The notes below the pieces were generated by a model. That model searched no databases and was not told the DNA's origin. It saw nothing but the letters and a program-made list of their open reading frames with translations. A DNA stretch of 64,000 nucleotides. Origin: Phalacrocorax aristotelis (taxonomy: Eukaryota; Chordata; Aves; Suliformes; Phalacrocoracidae). The stretch is from the NCBI RefSeq assembly GCF_949628215.1, contig NC_134277.1:56988918-57052917 (forward strand), read 5' to 3'. Positions 49,331 through 62,596 of the stretch are shown here, piece after piece. Made by a program: the position numbers and the translations under genes. How positions within the stretch are numbered: position 1 is the first letter of the stretch; the number at the start of each line of letters is the position of its first letter.

Positions 49331-49824
49331 AATGGTGAGTGCTGCAGATGGACAAGGAGCTATTTCAGCAGTTTTAGTACAGAGGCTATTGCTGGCATGT
49401 TCTAGGGAAAAGATAGTATTGCCTATGGAATTGTTTAGGTTTTCCTAATCCATTTCCAAAATGTCTTTATCCTCTTCCAGTACATTTCTCTTTATTTAAA
49501 CCCATTTGTTTGGCGTACTGCATATAAGTGGGGAAGTATGGCTCATTGAGTAACTTAGCAATATAATTTGATTGCCAGGCTGCTGGATAATGGCTTGAGT
49601 GTTTTATTTTGAACCTTTCAAAACTCAGTTCCTATTGCCACAGCCCTGCTCCTTGCTAATCAGCGTCTGGCAGAAAGTTTAGGTTTGTGAAAAGACAGGT
49701 CAACAGTGGAGGGTGAGTTGGGTAGTTTGCACCTCTTGTTGTTTTTCATGAAAGTTGCCTTGCATGGACAGATTGTCAGGGAAAAATTAACTGACCCAAA
49801 AAGGCGGTGAGCAAAGAGGTGAGA

Positions 49825-49995
49825 GTCTGCTGATGGTACTAAGTTAATGGAGTATTCAGGGCAAGGCTGACTGAAGAATTGCAGAAGGATCTAACAAGAC
49901 TGAATGGATGGTCAATAAAATGGCAGATTAAATTCAATGTGGACAGAAAAAAAGTGACACACAGAGCAGATTTAAAAAGTAATCCTGTTTTCACC
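49825..49995 (+). mobile_element. Old CR1 LINE fragment, plus strand
   Basis: The phrases 'tctgctgatggtactaag', 'ttgcagaaggatctaacaag', 'tggtcaataaaatggcag' and 'attaaattcaatgtggac' occur in the order and spacing of the CR1 ORF2 region after motif C. The equivalent of the FADD tail reads ADGTK here, so the second catalytic Asp has been lost. Ends are indistinct and the copy is highly diverged. Confidence 0.7.
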
Positions 49996-52244
49996 TCAAC
50001 TTAAGGGCACTGTTAGAGGAAGGACACTGGGCTGGTCAGACTTTTGGTCTAAGCTGATAAATCTTCTCTTTGACATCTTTTTTTCCTTTTCCTGGCAATA
50101 GTAGTTCTACAAAAGCTGTCCCTTTGTACTCTGTAAAACATGGGAATTCACAGCAATTAAAAAAAAAAAAGAAAAAAACAAAGTGTCTGCTTCTGGGTCC
50201 ATAGAGAATCTTGCAGGCTTCAGTACAACTTCACAGAAAAACTCATGCAAAGCAATCTCTCCTTGCAGAACCTATTCTTGGTCTTGTCTGTGTGAGCATC
50301 TTTGCAGAAGAGGGAAAGTGGGGCCAGAGGTGGCTTTCCCATGTCATGTATCTCAGCATCTGTCTCCAGGAATTTATACAATTCTTCTTTTTCCCCCCCA
50401 TTCAGAGGAGAGGAGAGAAGAGAGAGATTGGTGTTTAAACCACAGTGAAACCCTGTGGGATACAGGCTACCTAGTTGTCTTCAGGTCTTTGTTTGAAAGC
50501 AAGTCTACTTGTGCACAACTGAGGTACAGATAGAGTCATGACATGAGCTGGCAGAGCAAAAGCCAAAAGTCAGTCCAAAAGCCACGTAGTCCTCTTGGCT
50601 TAGGAAGTTTATAAGATGAGAGTCAGGATACATTAGCTAACCCAGGGAGTACCGTTTACACTGGCTTTTCTGGCCTGCTCAGAGAGGAGTTCGTACAGTC
50701 CATGTTTCTCTGTGCTTATATTTTAGGACTCTCAGTTTAGTCTGGATTGGAAAATTTGGGCTAGACTCTGCACTCTTAAAAAGAGCATTCCAAACATTTC
50801 AAATGTCCAATCTTGAGTGCCATTTCCTTTCTCTAGGGAATGTTGTTTTCCTAGATGCAAAGCTTAGCACAAGCATCAATGTGACAGACCACTAAGGTTA
50901 AGATCATACATTTTATCTTTAACAAATATTTTATAGCATTCTTAACAGCAACAATTAATTCTAGGAATAGAATGCTTTATGATTTATTGCAGTCAGGAAG
51001 TGCTACACAAATTCATATATGACAGAATTTTCCAGCCACTTTGGTGTAGTTGGCTCCAATGCCTTATAACCATTACTGGGATATGGTAATTTGCTTCACA
51101 GTTCTCTTAAACAGTTATGATTTTTTTTAAGTTCACCTGATGTTTCTTTTTTGAGGGAAGTGATGGGAATTTTGGTATGTGGTGAACCAAAATTAATCTA
51201 GCATTTAATCTAAAGTAGTAACTGTTTCTTCGTAACATAAGCTTTCATTGATGCCTTCATAATAGCTATAATAGATAACCAATTTGTATCTGATGTAGAC
51301 AAACAGAAAAAATCGATGACAAGTAGAAATGTGTTTCTAATTGTAACGACAGTTTGAATTGGCTTCGACTTCTAATGTTTATGCAATATAAATTATTAGA
51401 GAGTCTAAGGCATTGCTAGTAGCTGAACTTTCTATTATTGGATGGAAACTTAGCTATAGCACAGTGAGTTGAATCTTTTCTGTGTGCACATGCACACATA
51501 CACACAGAACTACTGGGATAAAGCAGACTCTGAACCTAGAAAGTTAGTCTAGATACAGTTAAAGAGATGTTGAAGTGGTGCTTGAGAAGTTCACGCTTCT
51601 AGTGGCCCACTTCTGCCTCTTCCAGGAAGTGCCCTGCCTCCTCAAGCTGCACAAATACATATGTTTGTGGGACTAGCCTATTACAGGTCACTGAAAGTTT
51701 TCAGGTTAAAAGCCATTCTCCCCCATTTCAGTGAGCTTTGGATGTAGGACAGGATAAGGCACAAATAGAATAAATGACCTGTGTATAAGTTTCTCCTGAA
51801 CTGAGTACTATGACAACAAGAAAATCCTCGTACTAAGTCATATGTGAATGTTAAACTAAATTCTAAGCAATTTGGTAGAGGATAGAAATGTTTCAGGCAA
51901 TGAAAGGACAGTTTTGTAGACAGTGTATATGGGGTCTATGCTCTGAACACCAATGGGCCTTTGGCGTTACACTGAAGAGTGAGTCTGATTTCTGTCTGAA
52001 AATCAGAGATTGTAATGTTCATCTCAGAGAAGTGTTGGGAGGTCTAATTAGTATGTTCTGCAGAAGATTTTCCTTTTTGTGGCAGAGAACATAGTAGGTA
52101 GGAAGCTAATTATTTAAATGCATAACCTTTGCCCTAAGTCATGAATCCAGCCCCTACACATACTGACTTCTCAGAGACTTGAGTCTGATCAAAGAGATGA
52201 TGAAATAAGATTTGCTCAAAGGGTTTTCATTGATGGATTTGAAG

Positions 52245-52280
52245 AATAATTAGTTTTTTAAAGTTATAATTAATTAGCAT
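52245..52280. promoter_or_regulatory. Clustered TAATTA cores
   Basis: TAATTAG at 52247-52253 and the overlapping double core TAATTAATTAG at 52267-52277 lie within 31 bases, followed by GCATTTAC. This resembles homeodomain-bound regulatory DNA. The region is AT-rich, so chance cannot be excluded and conservation is unknown. Confidence 0.2.
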
Positions 52281-55200
52281 TTACAAAATCCATTTACACT
52301 GTTGATTTTCTTTTATTAGTACAGGTATCTGCATGACTTCTAGTTTGCACTTGTACTTATTTCCTGTGATGCAACTTTTTATTACTACTTCTGAGCAGAT
52401 GCTTCATTTTGGAAGGGTTTCTCTGGCAAAATGGAGAAATACTGGCTGAATTTAAGCATAATTTGGTGTTGTAAAGACTTATAGTTCATAAGCAATGCTG
52501 TTGCTGAAAAATAATTCCAATATAACAAATTTAACTGCACATCCTATGTCAGGAGTTCCTTGCAAAGTTGCTAACCTACTGCTATTCCATGATAAACTAG
52601 AAGAAAACTTTTTAAAATTGTTGTAAAATATTGGCATTGAAGTTTGACTGTGAAGAAGAAACATGTCCTTGAATTCTGCTGTTAGTGGCAGCAAATCATG
52701 TTAGGAATAGAAATTGAAAAGGAAAAACAGAAGTCTCAAAAAGAAATATATCCAGTAATCTAAAAGATCTGTCATGTACTCGAATGAATACTGGTATGTA
52801 TGCCATCACACAAAGACCCATTCTGAATACCTATTCTGAGAGTACCAAGGCTTGCTGACTGTCAGCCCAGCCCAGCAGACAAGCTCACCGGGCCACGTAC
52901 CTATGTAACTTCTCAACAGTGCAGAGCTCCCTGTGCACCACGCAGTTTAACCTGGCTAGCTCTTGTTATGGGTGGTAGCAATCTACTCTTGTTTCTGCCA
53001 AGTCTGGCTAAACCCCTTGCATTTGAAGGGAACACAGTTATAAATTCATTGCTATGCTGAATATTTATTAGGAATTCTTCTCTGTTAAGCATGGATAATA
53101 CCTAAATACCCAGTTTCTCATTCTTGCACATAATCACAAATAAGAAGAAACTTTAACCCTTAATGGTGATTTACTAGCTATAGGAAAGAGAGGCAAAGCA
53201 AATATTTTGTTGTTATTTCACACTAAGCACTGCAGGTAACTGTGCAAATCAGTGCGTTACTTGGAGCCTGAGATCTCCATTTTGTTAACGGCTATAACAT
53301 CGTCTTAGTGCCAGCTTTCTTTGATTTTCTTTCATTTTTTTAAATGTTTTAGTTTTACTAGCCTCTTATGGGACATAATCTTTCCTTGCAGTGTGAATAT
53401 GAGAAACTTCACAGAGATTCTAATGAAGATGGACACCTCTAGGTGTTATTGCAATATGAAAAATAAACATTAATTATGTGGATCTTTCTCATCTTCTTTC
53501 TACTTCAGTGGATCTTTTCTTTAATAGGCTTATTTGCAATTTAAAGGGCTAAATAATTGAACAGTTTTGCCTTCTGGAATTTAGTTTGGTTTCCTCTGCT
53601 ATGTTTCTTGCTGTGGTGTTAAAGGAGCTGGTCAAGAGAAGGTACAACAAAGCAGTAGATATTTGTACTTCGATGTAAAACTTTTGGGATGCTGTTCAGG
53701 CACCTTTGAGTTCAGTGAGAATTTAACGGCAATGCTCTCTCTGTTTTAATGAGGCGAGGATTTCATTTTTCTTTCTGGTCTTACAGAAAATTTACTGGAT
53801 TCCAGAAAAGAGCTTTACTTTTGTAAATGTTTCAGCGGTGTTTCTCACAGTCCAGCAGCACTTAAAGCCATAATTTTTCAGTTTGATAGAAGGCTGAGTA
53901 AATGCTCAGAAAGGAATCAAAATTTGACCTTCCAGTTCAGCTGTGACAAGGAAAGCCATTTAAAAAAATCATTCAGGAAGGAGGGGGGGAAAAAAATTCT
54001 CAGATGTATCATAGATGTATTTTTTCTTAATTTATAACAGGCTACAATAATTTTGCATTTTAAATATTTTTTTTCTTGTTCAAGACCATTTAGTGAGAAC
54101 ATGTACAGTTTTGGCTGCATGTTGAGAGATAATTCACTGAGATGAATTATTGTTGTGTCTTGTAGTGAGATCACCGCTCATAAGCGAGGGGATTAATATG
54201 TGTTATCTAGCCAAAATCAAGCTTTTATGTATGGTATTTCCTTCTCTGAAGGGGGTGGAGGGGAACCCCCTGCCTCTGTAGCATATCCAGAGTAGTTTGC
54301 TTTTCATGTTATGGCAAGCAGCAGGATGACCTACAAGAACTGTCAACCACATTCAGCCAAAAGTCATCAAGTTCCTCCTGTGTTTTTCACAACTGTGGTA
54401 AAAATCAGTCATTAAATAGAACTCCAGAGAATATGAGGATCATCTGAACATATCTGGTATTCTCTTTTCAACTCAGAGAGTAACCCAAAGGATCTCCTGT
54501 CTCCATATTTGACTTGCCACTTACTATAGCCAGGGCATAGACTGGGACCTTTGTAGGATGTAGAAAAGGTCAACATGTCCTTTGGGCTAAGACAAGGTAT
54601 ATCGTTATCAGAATATCAAATATAGCCTTGTATGTAACCTATACATACACATAAATGAAAGGTAAATCCCCAGAAGTTCACATAGTCATGGATACCTTTG
54701 CTATCTCTTCCTTGTTTTAATAAGGCAACTAGTTGATATCAAGTATTCAGAAGGATAATATTCTATCAAAGTGGTGAGGAGGGGTGTGGGGTGTGGATCT
54801 TTGTTCCTAACAGCAAGTAACAGCTAAATTCAGATCTGACTTCAGCTTCAAGCTTAGAAAAAGAGGAGAGAGAAGCAAGGCTGTTTTCACATGTGTCAGA
54901 CTTTTAAGCTAAGGTCTCCTACACTTGCTTTATGCAAGTACTAAATAACTCTGTATTTTATAAATTAAGTAGGTGGACACGATGATAAATTATTAACTGG
55001 CAGTTGTCAGGTGTACCTTATAAAGATGATGGAGAAGTACAGCCAATATAAGTCTTCTGCTGAATTTCACAACTCAAGCACGTAGGTGTGCACATGGACA
55101 AAATTAGTCATTAAGTAGAAAAGTAGTAAGATAATATAATAAAATGTGTTGACTGTTTAACTTGATTCCCATTCCTTTTTATTCTCTGGGCTGCAAAGCA

Positions 55201-57874
55201 AAATTGTGCCCACCCTTTGAGAAGTTTATGAGCAGTGAATGACACAAACAAAGCAAGTGGGACAAGAACAAAGGTGCAGTTATGGTTTTTCAGTGCGTGA
55301 TCAATTATAATTTGTGGTGATAAAAATGCAAGTAACACTTTAGCTTTCAGGCAGCTGGAAGACAGCGTGACATGGTGCCCTTCTTGCAGAGAACTGCCGT
55401 GGAAAAAAAAGTTAGCGGCATGAGAAAGAGAAATGTGTATGCAGACAGCTTGCCTGCTCCCTTGCTTTTCTTGCCCTAAAAAAGAAAGAGGAGAAAAAAA
55501 AGGGGGGGGGAGGCGCCATTACATGGGAATATTTAGCTATGTAAGTGGTTGCTTCTAGAGACTTCTAGGCTGAAAAAAAATGTTAGTACCTTTTGAATAT
55601 AATCTGTAGTGAAAGTGTAGCGCTTCAGTTGTTTCTTCCCCATAACACTTACAGAGCACAGTAAGAGAAAGCCTCCTCTTCTCACTACTAGTAGGACATT
55701 TTTTAATTTTTACCTTTGATGCAGTACTGACTTGTTCTCTAGTTTGGCTGAAAAACTGAAAAGTGTTTTGATTCAAATTAACTTGGGTGGATTTTGCTTG
55801 CTAAACTAGGTGGGGGGAGGAAAGAAGAAAAATGTTTTGTTTTCTCAAGCCTTTAAAATCTTTTTAATTGAACACTGGCAATTTTCTAAACAAAGATGTC
55901 ACTTCAAAATGAAAACAGATGTGTTCATTTAAAAAAAATATTAAGCTTTTCTGAAATTAAAAAATCCACAAGAATAAATTTACTACAATCACAATAAAAC
56001 TTATTTAATAATAAAACTCCTTTTTTTAGCAAAACATATGATAAAGCCCTCAAAAACTGCTCTACTTCTGTTTGGTTTTAGTTTCAGCTCCTGCCTGACA
56101 CCACCTCTTTTTTGTTAATCTCACTGTTGTTAAAAAATTTCCTTGCCCTTTCATTTTCACCCTTTCACCTTTCTTTCCTCTTTGAGCTCTTTTTTCCATG
56201 CTGCTTCTTGTAAATGCAAGTTCTCAAAGAATAATCAATGGAGGTGTTAAAGCGACCACAGAAAGTCTGTCAACACTCAAGAGCAGCACAACAGACATGG
56301 CTCTGTGTTAGGTTCCTCCTTCAGCTCAGTCCGTCCATGAGCTGCAGAGAGAAGAATATGGTGACTCAGAAAGGACTCCTGGAAGGTCACTTGCAGGGTA
56401 AACCAAAGGAGCAACTCAGTGAGCAAGTAATATCTTTCTTGAAGCGGTCTCATTTGCATTGTTTTCATTGTATTCAACAGAGTGCTGGTGTCTTTGCCTT
56501 CTGTACAATATCACATTGTCCTTTCCCACCATATCAAGTTTACATCCTGCCAGGCAGCACAGAGCTGTCATGCATCATCTTCCTTCATAAGCAGAAGAGG
56601 GAGGAGGTACATATTTCCGGTTTCTGTTTGGAAAGGTTTCCATGCTACAGTACATATCTGTTATTTTGCAAAAATCCAAATCTAACTGGTTCTAAAAGAC
56701 AACCTCTCATAATAATCTCTTTTCCCCATGTTTTCTCTTGAGCTGCCCTACTCCATACCTCAGGACTTTGCTGGGATTCATTCCTCATGCTGGGTAGGCC
56801 TGAGTCTAGCAAAGGGTTCCCATAGTATTCCTGTCTGTGTAAGGCTTGATGTGTGCAAGGAGATTGCATGACAATAGCTGGAGTTCAGGTATTGTGTGAA
56901 GAGGAGCTTCAGTGCAGAGCCAAAGGAACAGACTTCAATGGAAGATTACCCCCCATCACTTTTCTTCCCTGCTACACCATCCCCTTCTTTCTCTTATTGC
57001 CCTCCCCGTACAATGGCCTAATTCAGATGCTGGAAACAAGGCAGTAGAGAGTTCATAAGCTATAGGAATTACACACTTAGTTTCCTGCCTCTTTTCTGGT
57101 TTGTAGAAAGTCTGTAAATCATTATAACATCACACCTATGAAAAATAAAGATGTTTTCAATACTGAAGGAAATATAATGTTAGAAGATCGAGATATAATT
57201 ATGGATATTCTTTTTTTAGATAAAGATGGTGTAAAGTGGGGATACAACATTACACCTGTTTCCTTTTAAAATTCAGCGTAACCCACCTAGCAAGTTCTAT
57301 TGAATTTGGGATCTTTTTATGTATTTTAAAGTTTTGGACCTCCTGGCTGCCCAAATGGAGTTTTGGGAGCCTACACTTAAGCTTCTGTTTATTAATAGCT
57401 TGGTCTTACAACATTATTGGATTGTTGTAGTCAAAAACCCCATTGTTTTGATCAGGATGGATGTGGGTATCCAAAAGCAGCCTTAAGAGAGAAACGAGAG
57501 AGCTGGTTGTTCAGCCTTATAAACCGATGGCTAGAGGGAAATGTGTAATAGATCGGTATAAAGGCATAGCAGAAATGAATGCTAGGGTCAGAGAGGGGTG
57601 CTTAAGCTAAAGGACACTGCTGACCCAGAAAAAAGGGTATTAACGGACTAAATTTAGGCTGGAAAATGCTCCTCTGATGGTAAGAATATTCTTCTAATAA
57701 CATTCTGGAATTGCCTTTTAATGTCAGCAGCAAGATTCAGGCCAAACTCAATTCAGAGGTACAGTCTGATGACTTTCTGAATGGGATTATATAATCAACT
57801 TGCATTAGCAGAGGTCTGCTTTGGAGGCAATTTCTTTTCCTGTGTTTAATTTTAGGGTTTTTTTGTTTGCTGCT

Positions 57875-57902
57875 TTTTCTTTTTTTTCTTTTTTTTTTTT
57901 TT
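57875..57902 (+). repeat. Pyrimidine/T tract
   Basis: An uninterrupted C/T stretch (CTTTTTCT followed by long T runs) precedes GTATAAAAAATG. It is low complexity only. Confidence 0.85.
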
Positions 57903-60900
57903 GTATAAAAAATGTAGAAGTTTGAAAATGAGGAACTTAAATCTCCAGATAATGTGTCCTAAAGAAAAATGTTTTATGTAAGAATTATAGGAACAAAAAA
58001 TTTTGCTGAAAGAATGCATTAATTTTTGGAGTTTGTTTCTGGCATTAGGTAAAATAAGTCTTGATTATATGGTGTGCTCTCTATTGCTACATTCTTTTGT
58101 GATACCTTTAGATATAACTATAATGGTAAGCCACCGAAGGACATATACTTACAAAATACAAAGGATACTTATGCCCCTTTCAATACGCCATGTACTTTAT
58201 TCAAAAATAGACTCTTGTTACGACACAATCTCCTAGATGTGTTGTAATCATATGTGGTTTGTGGTCACAGTTTAGTATCTTTGGATTACTGCCTGAGGTG
58301 CTATGAAACGGTTTAGGTGTCACAAATGCTACCCTGTTTCCAAAGATTGGCTTCCTGTGCTTCTCACCTTGAAACGTTAGTAGATGTGACCTTTTTGTAC
58401 CTGCTTGTTTTGATGATTTCTCTGGTACACCACATAATTTAACATAGGACTCACTTTTTGCTTTTAAGTAGTCAAGTCCATGCTACTCCGTGCATTGCCT
58501 GACAATCCATTATTCCCAAGTCAGCCTTTTTTCCAACTTCTGATATGTAACAGTTCATATTTAGAGGTCCTTGTTGCATGCAGAGCTTGATTCGCCTGCA
58601 AGATTTTATTTCTTATGTTTTTTTGCTGCTCCATTAGCTTCACTGAAGCTGCGTCATTTTATGTAAGCTGTAAGACCTGGCCTGTAAAACTCCAGGTTTA
58701 TATGTTGAAAGTGAGGTTTTCTGAATTTAGACGATCTAATGAACATTTGCCATGCTTGACAGTGCAAAGTTGTTGAAAAGAAGTGTTTGTAGGAATTCAC
58801 GCCTGGTCAGGGGAGAGTTTGAGTAATGTACAGATGGTAGCTATGGAAACAATATCTGAGTTTGTCTAGATGGTCATGAGGAAGGTAAATAATGAACAAA
58901 CTGTACCGAATAAATGTACAAGATATGCTGAACCGAGGTAAAACAAATTCACTAAGAAAGACACAGGACTAGAGGTTTACTGGCAGCTGCATGCTTGTTC
59001 CTGTTCAGTGTGCAGTGAATATAATCTTAGCCAAGGGTTGGGTTGCACATCTGCCTTGACCCTACAGCTACAGGCTCCAATATAAACGTAAAAAAAAAAA
59101 AAATCTGTCCCATGCCTTCCAGAGTAGCACACAAAGTCCCTGCTTACAACGTTTCTAGCTTTCAGTTTTCCCTGGCTCAGCTCTGACATGGAAATTACTA
59201 GTGATTTTATACATGTGAGTTTAGGTAAATGGAGCTGGATTAAAAGATTTAGGGCTGGCCAGTCTTTCCCTGTTTATCTGCTTCATGCTACTTCCACAAA
59301 AAGATGTCAGCTGAGAAATCCCATTGCAAACCTTGTCTCATACTACCAGCAGAGCTTTATGTGAGGGGTCCAGATGGGATGACTTTCAAGGGCTAAGGCC
59401 ATACAAAGTATAAGGTAAGAGGTGAGACTATTAACACAATCTTTAAACTTTTCAGTTTTAGCTGTGATTGGAGGGATGAACCAGGTTTCAATATTAAGCT
59501 TTTTACTATTTATTTTTTAACTGCTTTTTCCATGGTTGCATATTCAGACATGGGGGGATTCATCAATAGGATTCTGTAAATAATTTGATTGCCATACCTT
59601 ACTTGATCAACTGTCTAATTGAAGTAGTTGATAAACTGTTTCAGAAGCTTTAATTTGGGCATGTGGGGGCTATTTGTCTCACTGAGTCAGAAAACTAAGA
59701 TGATGTTCAGCTAGCATTAACAAAAACGTGCTGTTTGTAGAATGAGGCAATTTTTTCCACATCTGTAAATTATTTAAATAATTTGAGATAGGGAAAAAAA
59801 AAAAAAAGAGTTGGTGGTTGGGTGACTTTACCCAGGAAGTGGCATCACGTAAGTTATTGTGTCTGGTTTGGTACTTACACATACTTACATATTTCTACAA
59901 TGTGCAGAAGAATGAATAAGGGAGATTGAACCCCCATGTAACCATTAGATTATCCAGATAGCTCTCCTGAAGACTGTGGGTTCATGTGTCCTTCAGCAAA
60001 GAAATCCTGCCTTTGTTTCATTGTAGGTGACTAGCTAAAGCCACTTCCCTCCATTTAAAAACCATTGGGTTAGAAAAAGATTATCGTCCATCTTTGCATG
60101 TGGTAGCGATGGATGAGCAGGGATGGTTGACAAGAAACACCCATAAAAATAAAATCAAAGTTATTTCTGAAGAAATTGCTTTTACTAGTTTGGGTTGAAT
60201 TTGTGAAAGTTTCAAGCTGAAACTACATTTCATGGAAATGCTGTGGTTTGTGAATAAGTTTTGCCCAGCTCACACCCTGATATTGTTCATTCAATCGTCA
60301 TCCTGCACACATAAGTATAGAGAATTGTCTTTTTATATAGGTCAAATATTCTCCTATGCACAGTTCTTCTCTAATGGTAAGGTTTCCTGAATAATCTCTG
60401 ACAAAGTATAAATCTGTGAAAAGAAAATTTTATAGTTCACTGGTAATCATAATAGCAGAGCTCTTGTTCCAAGAATGGGGGCTTAATTACCTTTTGAAAT
60501 TCCAAAAAATCAGACCAACTATAGTATATTTTACATCATGTGCTAAAATTATTTTAAGATATGAGCAATTTCAATCTTTTTCAATAAAAGCTTTTCTCAT
60601 GGCATTTTAGGAAATTTGTATATAAGTGGGTTTACTAAATCACTTTCTTGGCATTTATTCAGAAGGATGCAAATCCTGTTAATTGGCAGCCTTATATAGA
60701 TGTCATAAATGCACAGTCACAATTTAATTGTTTGATTGTTGGGTTTTTTTTAAACATTTTTAAAATAAAAAAACCATATCAGTCTTCAAATGTTTGATCA
60801 ATTTGAATTATTGTTCTCCATTTAACAACAAAATCGCCTATTAAAAAATACATCCTTAATTTGTGTTGTTTTCACTCATGAAAGGATTGAGAAATTATTA

Positions 60901-61203
60901 AGAGTCCAATGGTAGTGTTGGAGACAGTAACAAAAAAAGTCAATAAATTATTGAATATTGAGACAAGTTTCACTGCTTGCAGTGCTTCCAAAAGAATCAC
61001 TCTCTGAAGGGTCTGATCCTGGTCCCATTCAAGCTGATATAAGTTCTTCAATATATTAAATGAAAAAAAGCGCAGACGCAAGTTAAAATTAACTTGGTAG
61101 CTGGAGTGCAGCTTTATATTCTGCCTCAGCAGAGATTAAACCTGTTGCCTACTGAAGGAAATTCTTCATTTACTTACTGAAGTTGAATTGCAAAGTATGT
61201 GAA

Positions 61204-61258
61204 AAGTAATATTTTAAGTTCTGTTCTTAAACCTGGTCTATTAAGTAATATTTTAAGT
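61204..61258 (+). repeat. 16-base direct repeat
   Basis: AAGTAATATTTTAAGT occurs at 61204-61219 and again at 61243-61258, 39 bases apart. No unit structure extends between them, so this is a short local duplication or chance in AT-rich DNA. Confidence 0.7.
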
Positions 61259-61566
61259 GAGAAGTATCCCAGTCTTACATTTACTTGTGTTTAATCTTCA
61301 TATGTCTCTGTCACTGTGGGATGCATACTCACAGGTTTCCCATATGGAACTCAGTCGTGGATGACCAGACTGTGCTGGCTTGCCTAAATTCACTATTTTG
61401 GTCACACTACCTAAGCTGCGTGTTGTCTGAATACATTGGCTTTAATTCTCTAGTATTCAGTGCAACTTTAAAAATAGAGCTATCAAGTATTTTATGTTAT
61501 AGTGACGAAATGTAAAAATGGTTTTAAGATTATATTAGGCATTGCAAGTACACAGTGCTTTCTCAC

Positions 61567-61665
61567 TGTGGTGGGCTGACCTTGGCTGTCTACTTGATGA
61601 CTGCCCAGCTCTACTCTCACTCTTCCTCCTCCACAGGGTGGGAGGGAAAAAGTCAAGCAAAGGAA
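61567..61665 (-). mobile_element. LTR fragment (3' tail part), left half of a split LTR
   Basis: The plus strand begins TGTGGTGGGCTGACCTTGG, closely related to the first bases of the LTR at 19802 and of the copy at 63202. It continues through 'ctctcactcttcctcctcc' and 'gggagggaaaa'. The sequence then changes to CR1 at about 61670. The rest of the same LTR type resumes at 62597. It diverges clearly from the other two LTRs, so it is a related but different family. Confidence 0.7.
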
Positions 61666-61674
61666 CTAGGAGAC

Positions 61675-62596
61675 CTGCATGAGTAAGCAAAGAACTTCTA
61701 GAGAAACTCAAATGGGAAAAAGAGGTTTACAGAATGTGGAAAAAGGAACTGGCCACAGGGGAGGAATATAGGAACTTTGTCAGGATATGCAGAGATGCAA
61801 CAAGGAAGGCCAAGGCCCACTTGGAACTAAATCTTGCAAGGAATGTCAAGGATAACAAGAAGGGCTTCTTCAAATACAGCAGTAGTAAAAGAAACACTGG
61901 GGGAACTGTGGGCCTGGTGCTGAACAAGGTGGATGCCCTGGTGATGCAGGATGTCATCTGTAGGAAGGTGGAGTTAGTGAATGCCTTCTTTGCTTCAATC
62001 TTTACTGCCAAGGCTGGCCCACAGCCATCTCAGCCTCCACAGAGAAAATCTGGAGAAGGAAAGACTACCCCTTGGTTAAGGAGGATTGGGTTAGAGGTCA
62101 TTTAGGCAAACTGGATCTTCACAGATCCATAGGCCCTGATGGGATGCACCCACAAGTGCTGAAGGATCTGGCAGATGCTGTAGCTAAGCTACTGTCCATC
62201 ATCTGTGAATGGTCATGGAGGACAGGAGAGGTGCCTGCAGACTAGAGGGTAGCCAGTGTCACTTCAGTCTTCAAAAAGGGCAAGAAGGATGACCTGGGGA
62301 ACTATAGGCTGGTCAGCCTCACCTCCATCACTGGAAAGGTGACGGAACGGTTCATTTTGGAGGTCAGCGCCAGGCGTGCTGAGGAAAAAAGGGTTATCGG
62401 AGTTAGTCAACATGAATTCACCAAGGGAAGATCATTCTTGACCGACCTGATAGCGTTCTGTGATGGTGTGACTGGCTGGGTAGATGAAGAAAAAGCAGTG
62501 AATGTTGTTTACCTTGACGTCATCAAGGCTTTTGACACTGTCTCCCATAACATCCTCACAGACAAGCTAAGGAAGTGTGAGTTAGGTGAGTGGACA
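61675..62596 (+). pseudogene. CR1 LINE ORF2 fragment: reverse-transcriptase N-terminal part
   Basis: About 920 bases encode, in broken frames, the CR1 ORF2 segment from the region after the endonuclease into the reverse transcriptase. The frame at 61734-62105 holds phrases such as YRNFVRICRDATRKAKAH and VNAFFASIFTAKAG. After a frame change come GPDGMHPQVLKDLAD and, with TAG at 62243-62245 where CR1 usually has W, FKKGKKDDLGNYR. In the frame from 62339 come QHEFTKGRSFLTDLIAF and YLDVIKAFDTVSHNIL, which is motif A with its catalytic Asp. The copy stops after GEWT at about 62596, before motif C, and has no CR1 3' end. It is inactive. Confidence 0.9.

Larger units (their letters stand above)
43486..49824. 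other. Unique-looking DNA with hairpins, no gene seen
   Basis: No coding, RNA or young transposon signal was found. Overlapping opposite frames at 43885-44082 and 43904-44098 are chance. Noted within are hairpins at 44472-44533 and 47293-47321, a possible ancient repeat at 45845-45920, a trinucleotide repeat at 46354-46380 and a GC-richer pocket at 48700-49330. Confidence 0.45.
49996..61566. other. Unique-looking AT-rich DNA, no gene seen
   Basis: This 11.5-kb interval has no defensible gene. The longest frame is 56238-56741 (167 codons, plus), rich in F, C, H and L with no recognised domain, and it is overlapped by other frames on both strands. Present are a Z-DNA-like TGTGTGCACATGCACACA run near 51481, TAAT clusters near 52247-52277, a G-run near 55503, and T/pyrimidine tracts at 57875-57902. 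A 16-base direct repeat lies at 61204 and 61243. Confidence 0.45.

Noticed and set aside
56238..56741. 167-codon plus-strand frame
   Set aside because: No recognisable domain, biased to F, C, H and L as expected of random AT-rich DNA, overlapped by other frames on both strands, and no splice or promoter context.
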